Counted from the stretch's first letter, positions 18,042-26,771 are shown. The stretch is 64,000 nt of DNA from Mucilaginibacter_A sp050955045 (GCA_050955045.1 JBPBQV010000001.1:372001-436000), one strand, 5' to 3'. The notes: a model not told the origin generated them from the letters alone. Numbers and translations: made by a program.

Positions 18042-18072
18042 TTTCGGTTTCCTGCCGAAAAGCCTACTTTTG
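18042..18072 (+). promoter_or_regulatory. ndk promoter with hairpin between its boxes
   Basis: TACTTTTG (18065-18072) matches the bacteroidete -7 box exactly, and TTTC lies 19 bases before it at 18042-18045 (three of four bases of TTTG). The spacer carries TTTCGG / CCGAAA arms (18042-18047 and 18055-18060) around 7 bases, which could be an operator or chance. Confidence 0.55.
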
Positions 18073-18093
18073 CTTTAATTTACAAAATTAACT

Positions 18094-18513
18094 ATGGAAA
18101 CTAACAAAACTTTTACGATGATTAAGCCTGATGCGGTTGCCAGCCAACACATCGGTGCTATTTTAAATAAAATTACCCAGGCCGGTTTTAAAATCGTTGC
18201 CTTAAAATATACTTCTCTATCAGAAGAATTAGCCGGCAAATTTTACGAAGTGCATGCTGCCCGCCCGTTTTACAAAGATCTGGTTGGCTTTATGTCATCC
18301 GGGCCAATTGTAGCCGCAATCTTGGAAAAAGAGGATGCTGTGGCTTCTTTCCGCAAACTGATCGGCGCAACCAACCCAGCGCAGGCCGAAGAAGGAACCA
18401 TCCGTAAAGAATTTGCAGAATCTATGGAAAAAAATGCTGTTCACGGTTCTGATTCTGATGAAAACGCACAAATTGAAGGTAACTTCTTTTTCACAGCGTT
18501 CGAACGTTTTTAG
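18094..18513 (+). CDS. ndk: Nucleoside diphosphate kinase
   Basis: Transfers the gamma phosphate from ATP to nucleoside diphosphates through a phospho-histidine. The 139-residue protein begins with TFTMIKPDAV and carries the catalytic His117 in NAVHGSDS, with all family blocks (GFKIVALKYT, FYKDLVGFMSSGP, RKLIGATNP) in order. Length is normal for bacterial Ndk. It is monocistronic: its own promoter lies upstream and a terminator downstream, with a copy of the dispersed word starting three bases after the stop. Confidence 0.97.
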   Translation: METNKTFTMIKPDAVASQHIGAILNKITQAGFKIVALKYTSLSEELAGKFYEVHAARPFYKDLVGFMSSGPIVAAILEKEDAVASFRKLIGATNPAQAEEGTIRKEFAESMEKNAVHGSDSDENAQIEGNFFFTAFERF

Positions 18514-18515
18514 GC

Positions 18516-18563
18516 GGTAAAAGAAGCATTCTGTCATTTCAACCAAAGAGAAAAATCTTCTTT
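18516..18563 (+). repeat. Dispersed word followed by a TGTCATY-type intergenic repeat
   Basis: GGTAAAAGAAGCATT occupies 18516-18530. Two bases on, TGTCATTTCAACC begins a short repeat that ends in AAATCTTC. The same repeat family is seen at 23427-23513 and 32826-32858, each time with the dispersed word within 20 bases. Confidence 0.7.
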
Positions 18564-18584
18564 AAATTCTATTTTTAGGTTGAT

Positions 18585-18620
18585 AAAAAAAGCATGGTCA
18601 ATAAACGCCATGCTTTTTTG
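18585..18620 (+). terminator. Intrinsic terminator of ndk
   Basis: AAAAAAGCATGG (18586-18597) pairs with CCATGCTTTTTT (18608-18619) around a 10-base loop, giving a T run after the stem. The left arm is a degenerate copy of the dispersed word, preceded by the TTTTTAGGT flank seen at other copies. Confidence 0.85.
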
Positions 18621-18745
18621 TTATCTGAAAAAATCGAGAATTGCAACAATAAATTAGCTTAATAGAAAATCCGTTTCCATAATAATTTATTCTGAAAAAT
18701 TTGCATATTTAAATCGTTATAATTTGCTGATTAACAATTCTTAAA

Positions 18746-19942
18746 ATGGATACAGAACTTTACCTTCATCCTGATTTTGCAGCACCGGAAAGACGAACAG
18801 CAAGCGCAACTTCTACCATTCAGCCTTACGTTTACGCCTGCGTTTTTTCTTCCCTGTGTATCGTTACCGGTTTAATCTGGGATATTTCCTGGCACACGAG
18901 CATTGGCCGCGACGGACTTTTTGCACCGCCGCATCTGGTTATTTATATCGGTGCGGTTGTTTCCGGCTTCTTCTCCGGTTACCAGGTTTTGAAAACTTCA
19001 TTTTTTAGTTCTGCTGAGGAGAAATCAAAAGCAGTAAAATTTTGGGGGATATTTTACGGATCACTTGGCGCATTGTTTTGTATCTGGGGAGCGATTGCAA
19101 TGCTTACCTCCGCTCCTTTTGATGACTGGTGGCACAATACTTACGGTTTGGATGTAACTATCTTATCGCCGCCGCATACGTTGCTGGCTATCGGCATGAT
19201 GATGATCCAGTTTGGTGCATTGGTAGCGGTAATTGCAAGTTCCAATCATCAGCATGAAAACGAAGCTACACCAACCCATAACTGGCTTTTTGCCATTGCT
19301 GCCGGTTTATTGTTAACCACTTTTTTTACACTTTTTTCTGAGTTTTTAGGTAAGTACCGGATGCACAATGCTTTATTTTACCAAATTGCCTGTCTGCTTT
19401 TTCCGCTTTATTTAATTGCAGTTGTACGCTCTTCAAAAATGAAATGGGCAGCTACAACAACTGCTGCTGTTTACACTCTGATGCTGTTGCTTTTATTGTG
19501 GATTTTACCTTTGTTTCCGGCATCGCCACGGCTTGGTCCGGTTTTAAATCATATCGATCATTATCAAGCTTTTGATTTTCCGCTACTGATTATTTTTCCA
19601 GCATTGACCATAGACTGGATATTTTCGACCATCCATCACAAAAAAGGATGGCTAAAAACAGTATTGGCCGCTTTGGCTTTTCTTGCTGTATTCTTTGTAG
19701 TGCAATGGTTTTTCGGCACATTTCTGCACACTTCGCCGCTTGCCCGAAACTGGTTTTTTGGCTCTACTTCCTGGTATTTTGGCAGCGATCCTGATTATCC
19801 GTTTCGTTACGCCTTTCGCCCGGAAAATGTAGATACCGGTTTTATGCTGATAAAAGGACTTTTAGTTGCAGCTATAATCGCTGTAATTTCCGGTTCGGTT
19901 GGTTATCAATGGGGCAGCTGGATGAAAAAAGTACAACGATGA
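18746..19942 (+). CDS. Multispan membrane protein of unknown function with duplicated His motif
   Basis: A 398-residue inner-membrane protein with roughly nine or ten hydrophobic spans. I do not recognise the family. An internal duplication is visible: a WH pair at 49-50 followed by GRDGLFAPPH ending at 63, and again WWH at 128-130 followed by GLDVTILSPPH ending at 144. Each has an Asp shortly before the WH, and each PPH is followed by a membrane span starting with a similar I-G pair. The conserved His and Asp at the membrane face would suit metal or heme binding, which is inference. Its stop overlaps the next gene (ATGA), so the two form an operon. Confidence 0.75.
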   Translation: MDTELYLHPDFAAPERRTASATSTIQPYVYACVFSSLCIVTGLIWDISWHTSIGRDGLFAPPHLVIYIGAVVSGFFSGYQVLKTSFFSSAEEKSKAVKFWGIFYGSLGALFCIWGAIAMLTSAPFDDWWHNTYGLDVTILSPPHTLLAIGMMMIQFGALVAVIASSNHQHENEATPTHNWLFAIAAGLLLTTFFTLFSEFLGKYRMHNALFYQIACLLFPLYLIAVVRSSKMKWAATTTAAVYTLMLLLLLWILPLFPASPRLGPVLNHIDHYQAFDFPLLIIFPALTIDWIFSTIHHKKGWLKTVLAALAFLAVFFVVQWFFGTFLHTSPLARNWFFGSTSWYFGSDPDYPFRYAFRPENVDTGFMLIKGLLVAAIIAVISGSVGYQWGSWMKKVQR

Positions 19943-21594
19943 AAATTCTCAAAACAACATTTTTAGGTGTGCTGATGCTGATCAGCCTGAAAACTTTTGC
20001 ACACGTTGGTAGTCCGGGTGTCGTTTTTGAAGGCAAAGCTGGTTCGTACAATATCACAGTCAACATCAATCCGCCGGATGTTATTCCCGGAACGGCAACC
20101 GTTTCTGTTTACCTGGAAAATCAGAAGATAAAAACAGTATCTGTACAACCCGTTTATTGGTATGCAGGCGACAAAGGCTCGCCAAAAGCCGACGAAGGTT
20201 TACCCGTAAAAGGAACACCCGGACAATATCAGGCTTTGGTTTGGCTGATGCAAAGCGGAACGGCAAGCATGAAAATCACGGTAGAAGGTGCGCTTGGAAA
20301 AGGCACCGTTTTAATTCCCGTGATGGCAGTTTCTACAGCACAACGCGCCATGCCAATCTCTTTAGGCTGGATTTTAGCCGGATTAGCAGCATTATTAGTT
20401 ATTTTAATGGCTACAATTATTGGTGCAAGCGTAAGTGATGGTTTGGTTATTCCGGGAAGTATAAACGCAGCCAACATCCGCAGAAAAAGAATGAGTGGGA
20501 TAGCCGTTAGTTTGCTGGTTTTGGGTTTAATGCTTTACGGCGGCTCGTCGTGGTGGAACAGCTGGAGGAGCGATTACCAAAAATACATGTACCGCGCGCC
20601 GCAGGCAAATTCCAGTTTGCTTAATTACGATCAGCAAAGGATTTTACATTTTAAGATTGATTCCAACTCATTAAAAGCATCTAAAAAATCGATGAGTTTT
20701 ATCGTGCCGGATCATGGAAAGCTGATGCACTTGTTTATGGTGCGCGAAAATTCGTTGGATGCTTTTGCGCATTTGCATCCCGCAAGAAAAGATAGTTTGA
20801 ATTTTTTTGTTGATTTGCCTGATCTCCCCGAAGGACGTTATTTAATTTTTGCAGATGTAGTGCGCTGGAACGGCTTTACGGAAACCATTACCGATACGCT
20901 GGACATTCCCCAAAAAACATGGGTAAAAACAGCATCGGCAAAATTGTATTCTGCCTTTCAGCATGATCCTGATGATACTTATGTCATTTCCAACACCAGC
21001 AACCGAACCGTTAATAACTTCCCCGGAAAAACAGTTTTGGTTTGCGGCAATCCAGGCGAGAGTATGCAACTGGCAGATGGTTCTTCTGCCGTTTGGGAAC
21101 ACGCAGCCAACACGCCCTTTGAAGCCAATAAAGTTTATCCGCTTACCTTCGCCATTCATGATCCAACTGGTGCAGCCGTAAAATTAGAGCCTTATATGGG
21201 CATGAGCGGACATGCTGTGGTGTTGAAATATGATGGTTCGGTTTATATGCACCTGCATCCGGTTGGTACTTTTTCGATGGCTTCTCAGGAAATTTTGGAA
21301 GACCGAATCAAAGGAAACAGCAAACCGCCTGTTGCGCCGGATGCAAACCGTTTTCGAGACAGTATTGATCAGGTTATTTCCAAAATCAGGAAAATGAATG
21401 AGCCAGAACGCAACAAATTTTTAAACGCCAATATGCCAGCTATGGTAATGACTTCCGACGAACACGCAGGAAAGGATGCGATGGTAACTTTCCCGTACGC
21501 TTTTCCAAGCGCCGGCAAATATCGGATTTGGGTACAAATGAAAAGAAACGGCAAAATTTTGAACAGCGCTTTCGACGCATTCGTAACCAATTAA
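19939..21594 (+). CDS. Exported two-span protein with paired His motifs (metal-binding-like), unknown function
   Basis: From the ATG overlapping the previous stop, 551 residues: signal peptide (1-21), a beta-rich domain (22-130), a membrane span (139-162), a second span (187-202), then two beta domains. The first has PDHGKLMHLFMV and AFAHLHP (His259, 264, 278, 280), the second has MSGHAVVL and VYMHLHP (His425, 438, 440). The end, FPYAFPSAGKYRIWVQMKR, resembles YtkA-like secreted domains. The spaced His pairs suggest copper or another metal in the periplasm, which is inference. An in-frame upstream extension to 19909 is unlikely because the signal peptide begins at 19939. ACAG-form words occur at 20127 and 20922. 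Confidence 0.75.
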   Translation: MKILKTTFLGVLMLISLKTFAHVGSPGVVFEGKAGSYNITVNINPPDVIPGTATVSVYLENQKIKTVSVQPVYWYAGDKGSPKADEGLPVKGTPGQYQALVWLMQSGTASMKITVEGALGKGTVLIPVMAVSTAQRAMPISLGWILAGLAALLVILMATIIGASVSDGLVIPGSINAANIRRKRMSGIAVSLLVLGLMLYGGSSWWNSWRSDYQKYMYRAPQANSSLLNYDQQRILHFKIDSNSLKASKKSMSFIVPDHGKLMHLFMVRENSLDAFAHLHPARKDSLNFFVDLPDLPEGRYLIFADVVRWNGFTETITDTLDIPQKTWVKTASAKLYSAFQHDPDDTYVISNTSNRTVNNFPGKTVLVCGNPGESMQLADGSSAVWEHAANTPFEANKVYPLTFAIHDPTGAAVKLEPYMGMSGHAVVLKYDGSVYMHLHPVGTFSMASQEILEDRIKGNSKPPVAPDANRFRDSIDQVISKIRKMNEPERNKFLNANMPAMVMTSDEHAGKDAMVTFPYAFPSAGKYRIWVQMKRNGKILNSAFDAFVTN

Positions 21595-21603
21595 TTTGTT
21601 ACG

Positions 21604-21617
21604 AATGCTTCTTTTAC
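21604..21617 (-). repeat. Dispersed word after the His-motif operon
   Basis: Minus strand reads GTAAAAGAAGCATT, ten bases after the stop of the upstream gene and 31 bases before the GTG of the MFS gene. Confidence 0.7.
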
Positions 21618-21648
21618 AGGTAAAAAATTAAAGATACCTTCGCGTTTA

Positions 21649-22806
21649 GTGATAGTTTCTGATTCTTCCCTTCAAATTCCCAAAAAAATATTACGTGCCA
21701 CGGTTGGTGTAATGTTTTTTCTGGCAGGTTTAACTTTTGCAAGCTGGGCTTCGCGTATTGCCGGTATTCAACAGAAATTAGGTTTATCGGATGCAGAATT
21801 GGGTGGCATTTTGTTTACGCTTCCGGTTGGGTTAATGCTTTCGCTGCCATTTTCGGGTTGGATTATTACCCGCATCGGCAGCAGAAAACTGCTTTTAGCA
21901 GCATTGCCTTTATACGCTTGTGCCCTTGCTATTTTAGGTTTGGCGCAATCTACTTTACACTTAATTGTAGGTCTTTTTTGCTTTGGGTTTACCAGTAATG
22001 CCGTAAATATTTCGGTAAATACACAAGCTGTTGCTACCGAAAAACTATATAGTAAACCTATTATGGCTTCGTTTCATGGTTTGTGGAGTTTAGCTGGTTT
22101 TACTGGTGCAGCAATTGGTACAGTAATGATTGGTAAAGGCATTGATCCTTCTGTACATTTTAGCTTGGTTTTACTGGTGGTTATCCTTGGCGTGGTTGTT
22201 TCTTTTCGGTATTTACAGGATGATGCCGGATCAACTCAAAGCGGACCTATTTTTGTGATGCCTGATGCTTCGTTTATGAAACTGGGTGCTGTTGCTTTCT
22301 GTTCGATGATTTGTGAAGGTGCCATGTTTGATTGGAGCGTAATTTATTTTAAAAAAGTAATCCATGCAGAAAATGCTTGGGTTGCAGCTGGTTACACCGC
22401 TTTTATGAGCACAATGGCAGCAGGGCGTTTTATTGCAGACTGGTTTTCGGGACGTTTTGGGTTGAAAAGAACTTTACAGGTAAGCGGAAGTTTAACTACA
22501 ACAGGTTTGCTGATTGCGATATTCTTTCCTTTTTTAATTCCGGCTATTTTAGGTTTTATGCTGGTTGGTGCAGGTGTTTCCTCTGTTGTTCCTTTAGTTT
22601 ATAGTGCTGCCGGAAGATCTACAACTATGTCACCAGGCGTAGCCATTGCAGCCGTTTCCACACTCGGGTTTGTCGGATTTTTGTTCGGGCCGCCAGTTCT
22701 TGGTTTTATAGCAGGTGCTTTTAGCTTACGAGCTTCTTTTATGCTGATTGCCGTAATGGGCATGTGTGTGGTGATTGTATCAACTAAAGCTAAAAATTTG
22801 GGTTGA
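21649..22806 (+). CDS. MFS transporter (YbjJ-like)
   Basis: A 385-residue major facilitator with about twelve hydrophobic spans. The start codon is GTG, giving MIVSDSSLQIPKKILRAT before the first span. The loop after span 2 contains GWIITRIGSRKLLL, the conserved MFS G-x-x-x-D/R-R-x-G-R/S-R/K-style motif. The N-terminal FASWASRIAGIQQKLGLSDAELG resembles YbjJ and related small-molecule exporters or sugar-type carriers. Substrate is unknown. It is 54 bases from the previous gene and probably separately expressed. Confidence 0.85.
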   Translation: MIVSDSSLQIPKKILRATVGVMFFLAGLTFASWASRIAGIQQKLGLSDAELGGILFTLPVGLMLSLPFSGWIITRIGSRKLLLAALPLYACALAILGLAQSTLHLIVGLFCFGFTSNAVNISVNTQAVATEKLYSKPIMASFHGLWSLAGFTGAAIGTVMIGKGIDPSVHFSLVLLVVILGVVVSFRYLQDDAGSTQSGPIFVMPDASFMKLGAVAFCSMICEGAMFDWSVIYFKKVIHAENAWVAAGYTAFMSTMAAGRFIADWFSGRFGLKRTLQVSGSLTTTGLLIAIFFPFLIPAILGFMLVGAGVSSVVPLVYSAAGRSTTMSPGVAIAAVSTLGFVGFLFGPPVLGFIAGAFSLRASFMLIAVMGMCVVIVSTKAKNLG

Positions 22807-22837
22807 AAATAAACCAAAGCTTCGTTAATTTTTAATT

Positions 22838-22852
22838 GCTAAAAGAAGCATT
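22838..22852 (+). repeat. Dispersed word in the MFS-hemJ convergent gap
   Basis: GCTAAAAGAAGCATT, six bases from the hemJ stop codon, in a 52-base gap between convergent genes. Confidence 0.7.
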
Positions 22853-22858
22853 GTACTA

Positions 22859-23392
22859 TTACTTCTTTAACCGGTAATATTTATAAATTTTAACTGCCGA
22901 CATAATAATCAGCGAAAACAGCAGCAATCCGATTAAACCATAAATCCAGTCCACACCGTTTTTCAGCACTGCTAAAAAAACAATGGCAAACAGCAATATG
23001 GTGGCAACTTCATTCCAGATACGTAGTTGGGTAGAAGTAAATTTGAAGATGCCTTTTCGCATTTGCTGCATCATGCTCTGGCAGATGAAATGATAAACAA
23101 TCAGCCCAAACACAAACCCTAGTTTTACTTGCAGCCAACTTTGTTTTAACCAGTCTGATTGAATGTAAACCATTGCAATACCAGCCAGTAAAGTTAAAAT
23201 CATGGCTGGTGTTGTAATGATGTTGAACAGCTTGCGCTCGATGATTACAAACTGATCAGAAAGCACTTTGCGTTCTATTTCAATTCGTTCCTGAGCTTCG
23301 GTATGATAAATAAACAAGCGCACCACATAAAAAAGTCCAGCCATCCAGCTAACTATAAAAATGATGTGGATGGCTTTTAGATACAGATACAT
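22859..23392 (-). CDS. hemJ: Protoporphyrinogen IX oxidase HemJ
   Basis: A 177-residue membrane protein with four or five spans and the HemJ pattern: LKAIHIIFIVSWMAGLFYVVRLFIYH near the N-terminus and LFNIITTPAMILTLLAGIAM in the middle. HemJ oxidises protoporphyrinogen IX to protoporphyrin IX. A CopD-like copper protein is the main alternative for this fold, but the position at the end of a heme gene run (hemA, hemCD, hemB, hemL, hemE) makes HemJ much more likely. It is downstream of hemE, separated by 129 bases holding an inverted intergenic repeat. Confidence 0.85.
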   Translation of the reverse strand: MYLYLKAIHIIFIVSWMAGLFYVVRLFIYHTEAQERIEIERKVLSDQFVIIERKLFNIITTPAMILTLLAGIAMVYIQSDWLKQSWLQVKLGFVFGLIVYHFICQSMMQQMRKGIFKFTSTQLRIWNEVATILLFAIVFLAVLKNGVDWIYGLIGLLLFSLIIMSAVKIYKYYRLKK

Positions 23393-23393
23393 T

Positions 23394-23513
23394 GATGCTT
23401 CTTTTATGCTTGTTTTCTTAGGGTGTTGTCATTTCGACCGAAGGAAGAAATCTTCTTTGAATACTACAAATTCAATCGTTTCGATGAAGATCTCTCTTAT
23501 CGTCGGGATGACA
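23394..23513. repeat. Dispersed word plus inverted TGTCATY-type repeat
   Basis: The word lies at 23394-23408 on the minus strand. Then TGTCATTTCGACCGAAGG (from 23427) and the inverse copy ending in CGTCGGGATGACA (to 23513) form an imperfect hairpin, with AAATCTTC and GAAGATC facing each other inside. Sequences of this type (TGTCATYYCGA..GAAGATCTTC) are, from memory, scattered through many Bacteroidota genomes. It separates hemJ from hemE. Confidence 0.7.
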
Positions 23514-23521
23514 ATTCGAAA

Positions 23522-24547
23522 TTAATATCGAAATTCCTTAATTACTTCTACCGCATACTTCACGTTATCAAAAGGAATATCCGGCATAATACCATGACCA
23601 AGATTAAAAATAAAGCCATTTTCGCCACGCATCCGTTCAAACAATTTATGGATTCGATCTTTAATCACACTTTTATCAGCATACAAAAGATGCGGATCAA
23701 AGTTACCTTGTACGGATACTTCTTTTGGCAATCTTTTTTTGATGTCGAGTAAATCTACATTCCAATCAATTGAAATTACATCTGGTTTTGCTTCGGCCAT
23801 CAGCGGCGCAAAAACAGAACTTCCTTTACAAAAAGAAATTACCGGAATGTCTTTCCGGTTTAATTTACTGATGATTTCCACAATATAACGATGTGAAAAC
23901 TCGGTATAATCATCCCAGCTTAAGGCTTGTGCCCAACTATCAAAAATTTGTACGGCATTTACGCCTGCTGCAATTTGCAAGTTCAAATAATCAGCTGTTA
24001 CAGTTGCAATTTTTGCCAGTAAACGATGTGCCAATGCTGGTTCATTATGCAGCATCAGTTTGGTCAATTTAAAATCTTTAGATGAACCGCCTTCCACCAA
24101 ATAACTCATTACAGTAAAAGGCGCACCGGCAAAACCAATCAATGGAATTTTTCCGTTTAAGCGTTGCTGAATTACTTTGATCGCATCAGCCACATATTGC
24201 AAACGGTCGCCAACTTCTGTTTCCAACCGATCAACATCGGCAGCTGTACGAACTGGATTTGCAAACCGTGGACCAATGCCTTGTGTAAAACTTAAATCGC
24301 CACCCATGGCTTCGCCTGTAACCAAAATATCGGAGAATAAAATTGCCGCATCAATATCTAGCAAATCAACCGGTAGCATGGTTACATCGGCAGCAATTTC
24401 CGGCGTTTTGCACATCTCCATAAAAGAATATTTGTTCTTGATTTCCCAGTATTGCGGCATGAAACGGCCAGCCTGGCGCATCATCCAAACGGGTGGACGC
24501 GGAGTTGGTTTAGAAAAAGCTGCGTCGAGCAGTAAAGTATTCGTCAT
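23522..24547 (-). CDS. hemE: Uroporphyrinogen decarboxylase HemE
   Basis: Converts uroporphyrinogen III to coproporphyrinogen III by four decarboxylations. The 341-residue protein has the signature PPVWMMRQAGRFMPQYWEI near residue 18, the catalytic Asp region PVDLLDIDAAILFSDIL, GFAGAPFTVMSYLVEGGSS, and the C-terminal FNLGHGIMPDIP. Length is normal. It lies in the heme block, downstream of the two-component system and the TPR gene. Two direct copies of the dispersed word (24560 and 24596) fill the gap upstream of its start. Confidence 0.96.
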   Translation of the reverse strand: MTNTLLLDAAFSKPTPRPPVWMMRQAGRFMPQYWEIKNKYSFMEMCKTPEIAADVTMLPVDLLDIDAAILFSDILVTGEAMGGDLSFTQGIGPRFANPVRTAADVDRLETEVGDRLQYVADAIKVIQQRLNGKIPLIGFAGAPFTVMSYLVEGGSSKDFKLTKLMLHNEPALAHRLLAKIATVTADYLNLQIAAGVNAVQIFDSWAQALSWDDYTEFSHRYIVEIISKLNRKDIPVISFCKGSSVFAPLMAEAKPDVISIDWNVDLLDIKKRLPKEVSVQGNFDPHLLYADKSVIKDRIHKLFERMRGENGFIFNLGHGIMPDIPFDNVKYAVEVIKEFRY

Positions 24548-24559
24548 GGTTTTTTAGGT

Positions 24560-24609
24560 GGTAAAAGAAGCATCAAAAGTTGTAAGTTTTAAATAGATAA
24601 AAGAAGTAT
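24560..24609 (+). repeat. Two direct copies of the dispersed word
   Basis: GGTAAAAGAAGCAT (24560-24573, with the TTTTTAGGT flank before it) and GATAAAAGAAGTAT (24596-24609) lie head to tail in the 66-base gap between hemE and the TPR gene. The second ends four bases from the TPR gene's stop. Confidence 0.8.
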
Positions 24610-24613
24610 GATG

Positions 24614-25141
24614 CTAAATTTTACGTTGTTTAATTTCTTTTTCGAGTTTAATAATCACTTCGCGCATCCGGCTACTAATGTTGCTGTCTTGTTTTTTTGC
24701 GAGGTTAAGATAAGCTTCGGCTTTATCAAAATGATGCTGCCGCAAACTGATATTGGCCACATGCACCAAAGCAGCAACATGATCATTTACAGAACGTAAT
24801 GGATACTGAACGGCAATCTCATAATGTTGTACGGCCGAATCAAAGTCTTGCTTTTGCAAACCGATTCCGCCCATCATATATTCGTAATAACCGCGTCGTT
24901 TTTTGGCTAACCAGCTTGGCCGGGCAATCTGGCGGAGCAAAGTTTCTGTTTTTTCGTAGTTTTTATCGTGGAAATCTTTTGCAGCCAGAATTACGGTTCC
25001 TTCTTTAAAATATCCCCAAAGTAAAACTCCTATAGCTAACAATGCAATGCCGGAAATTTCATAAGCCTGTTCGTAAATGCTAAACAGCAAAACCAATATA
25101 AAAACGAAAATGACCAGTTGCCTTGCCCGGTTGGTAAACAT
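24614..25141 (-). CDS. Membrane-anchored TPR-like protein, hypothetical
   Basis: A 175-residue protein with two hydrophobic spans (about 8-24 and 29-45) and a C-terminal helical part with TPR-like repeats: GIGLQKQDFDSAVQHYEIAVQYP and ANISLRQHHFDKAEAYLNLAKKQ. Its start codon overlaps the response-regulator stop by one base (TAATG type), so it is coupled to the two-component system. No function can be assigned; a link to signalling or membrane assembly next to heme genes is only suggested by position. Confidence 0.8.
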   Translation of the reverse strand: MFTNRARQLVIFVFILVLLFSIYEQAYEISGIALLAIGVLLWGYFKEGTVILAAKDFHDKNYEKTETLLRQIARPSWLAKKRRGYYEYMMGGIGLQKQDFDSAVQHYEIAVQYPLRSVNDHVAALVHVANISLRQHHFDKAEAYLNLAKKQDSNISSRMREVIIKLEKEIKQRKI

Positions 25142-25842
25142 TAAATATGATCAGTGAATTTATAACCTACGCCGCGGATAGAATGAAAATAAACCGGGTT
25201 TTTAGGATCAGGTTCAAAATATTTACGGAAAGTCAGGATGAAATTATCAATAGTTCTGGTAGATGGATAAACATCATAATTCCAAACCGTTTCCAGAATC
25301 TGTTCGCGCGATACAGCATCGTTTCTGCGTTCAATCAGCAGTTTCAGCAGCATCGTTTCTTTTTTGGTGAGTGGTGTGAGCGTTCCATCATCATTAATCA
25401 ACTCAAAAGAATTAAAATGGATGGTTTTATCACCAATTTTATAACTGTTAAATTCTTTCAGGTCATCGCCTTTCAAGCCTCTTTTAACCAAATTATTTAC
25501 GCGTAAAATCAGTTCTTCCAGGTTGAAAGGTTTGGTCAAATAATCATCGGCACCTTTTTTCAAACCGTTTACGCGGTCTTCATTTGTATTTTTTGCCGTT
25601 AAAAACATGATCGGCACTTCTGAATTTTCCAAACGAATTGTTTCTGCAACCTGGAAACCATCAATTTCTGGCAGCATTACATCCAGCACAATTAAATTGA
25701 AACGTTCTTCTTTAAAAATCTGCAACGCTTTTTTGCCGTTAACAGCAGTAGAAACCTTGTAACCTTCCAGCTCTAGGTTTAATTTGATAGCTTCAAGCAA
25801 GTGCTCTTCATCTTCTACCAATAAAATTCTTTTCTTACTCAT
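25141..25842 (-). CDS. OmpR/PhoB family response regulator
   Basis: A 233-residue regulator: receiver domain 1-120 with acidic pocket DEE (11-13), phospho-acceptor Asp54 in LIVLDVMLPEIDG and Lys in DYLTKPF, then a winged-helix DNA-binding domain ending TIDNFILTFRKYFEPDPKNPVYFHSIRGVGYKF. It is 23 bases downstream of the histidine kinase gene and is its likely partner. Its position inside the heme block suggests, but does not show, control of heme synthesis. Confidence 0.95.
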   Translation of the reverse strand: MSKKRILLVEDEEHLLEAIKLNLELEGYKVSTAVNGKKALQIFKEERFNLIVLDVMLPEIDGFQVAETIRLENSEVPIMFLTAKNTNEDRVNGLKKGADDYLTKPFNLEELILRVNNLVKRGLKGDDLKEFNSYKIGDKTIHFNSFELINDDGTLTPLTKKETMLLKLLIERRNDAVSREQILETVWNYDVYPSTRTIDNFILTFRKYFEPDPKNPVYFHSIRGVGYKFTDHI

Positions 25843-25865
25843 AATAATTGGTTTAAGTTTTGGTT

Positions 25866-26735
25866 TTATCCAAAATTGACTTCAAATATACTGCCTGAGG
25901 GTTTATTATCGCGCACTCTGATTGTTGCTTCGTGCTTATCCAGCACGTGTTTTACAATAAATAAACCTAAACCAGTACCTTTTGTGTTACGGGTATCTTC
26001 GTTGCCAACACGGTAAAACTTATCAAAAATGCGTGGTTTTTCTGCATCAGAAATCCCGATACCATGATCAGCAACCATTAAACGTATGGATTGTTCTTTG
26101 CGCTGCAGCTTTACTTCTACTACTTCGCAAGGGCCAGAATATTTGATGGCATTTTCTACCAGATTGTTAATCATGGAAGAAAGTGCAAATTTATCGCCCA
26201 TCAATTCAATATTTGGTTCTACCTGAGCAGAAATAATCTGCTGGTTACAATCGCATTTATTGATTTGTAAACGACTAACAATGGTTTGTACCAGTTCGGA
26301 AAGATCAAATTTTTCTTTCGGAAATGTGTACGAACTATTATCAATACGGGAAGCGATGAGCATGTTTTCTACCAAATCATTCAATCGTTCAATATCTACC
26401 AAGCATTTTCCTATAAAATTGGCTTGCTGTTCGCGGTCTAAAGTGCGTTTTTGTATCGTTTGCAGATACAATTTGATGGAAGCCAGTGGTGATTTCAGCT
26501 CGTGCGTAACCGATAATAAAAAGTTTTTTTGCTGCTGATGTAACCTTCGTTCAGAATTGATGGATTTGTGCAGGAAATATGCTCCAACCGAAAAAATAAC
26601 TATAAAAACAGACAACTCACCTAAAATCATTGCGATGCGGTTTGGCTGTGCACGAACCAGCAATACGCTCCACCAAATTAGTTCAGCAAGCGTATAAAAA
26701 ATCAGAAAGTAAAAAATCAGAAATGGCTTACGCAT
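25866..26735 (-). CDS. Sensor histidine kinase, short two-span type
   Basis: A 289-residue membrane kinase with two spans (about 4-27 and 36-55) and almost no periplasmic loop, so it probably senses within the membrane or cytoplasm. HisKA has His78 in SVTHELKSPLASIK. The HATPase domain shows NNLVENAIKYS (N box), DHGIGIS (G1) and GTGLGLFIV (G2). A CDCN cysteine pair lies between HisKA and the ATPase domain. It begins 34 bases after hemL, so it may be read from the heme transcript. Confidence 0.93.
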   Translation of the reverse strand: MRKPFLIFYFLIFYTLAELIWWSVLLVRAQPNRIAMILGELSVFIVIFSVGAYFLHKSINSERRLHQQQKNFLLSVTHELKSPLASIKLYLQTIQKRTLDREQQANFIGKCLVDIERLNDLVENMLIASRIDNSSYTFPKEKFDLSELVQTIVSRLQINKCDCNQQIISAQVEPNIELMGDKFALSSMINNLVENAIKYSGPCEVVEVKLQRKEQSIRLMVADHGIGISDAEKPRIFDKFYRVGNEDTRNTKGTGLGLFIVKHVLDKHEATIRVRDNKPSGSIFEVNFG

Positions 26736-26756
26736 AAATTACTATGATTTTTAGGT

Positions 26757-26771
26757 GATAAAAGAAGTATT
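26757..26771 (+). repeat. Dispersed word overlapping the hemL stop
   Basis: GATAAAAGAAGTATT preceded by TTTTTAGGT. Its last two bases overlap the hemL stop codon on the minus strand; the rest fills the 34-base gap to the kinase gene. Confidence 0.8.

Noticed and set aside
22859..23392. CopD copper resistance protein instead of HemJ
   Set aside because: The folds are similar, but the LKAIHIIFIVSWMAGLFY pattern and the location directly after hemE favour HemJ.
24560..24609. Closely spaced direct copies of the word as a CRISPR array
   Set aside because: There are only two units, with spacers of irregular length elsewhere in the window, and no cas genes.
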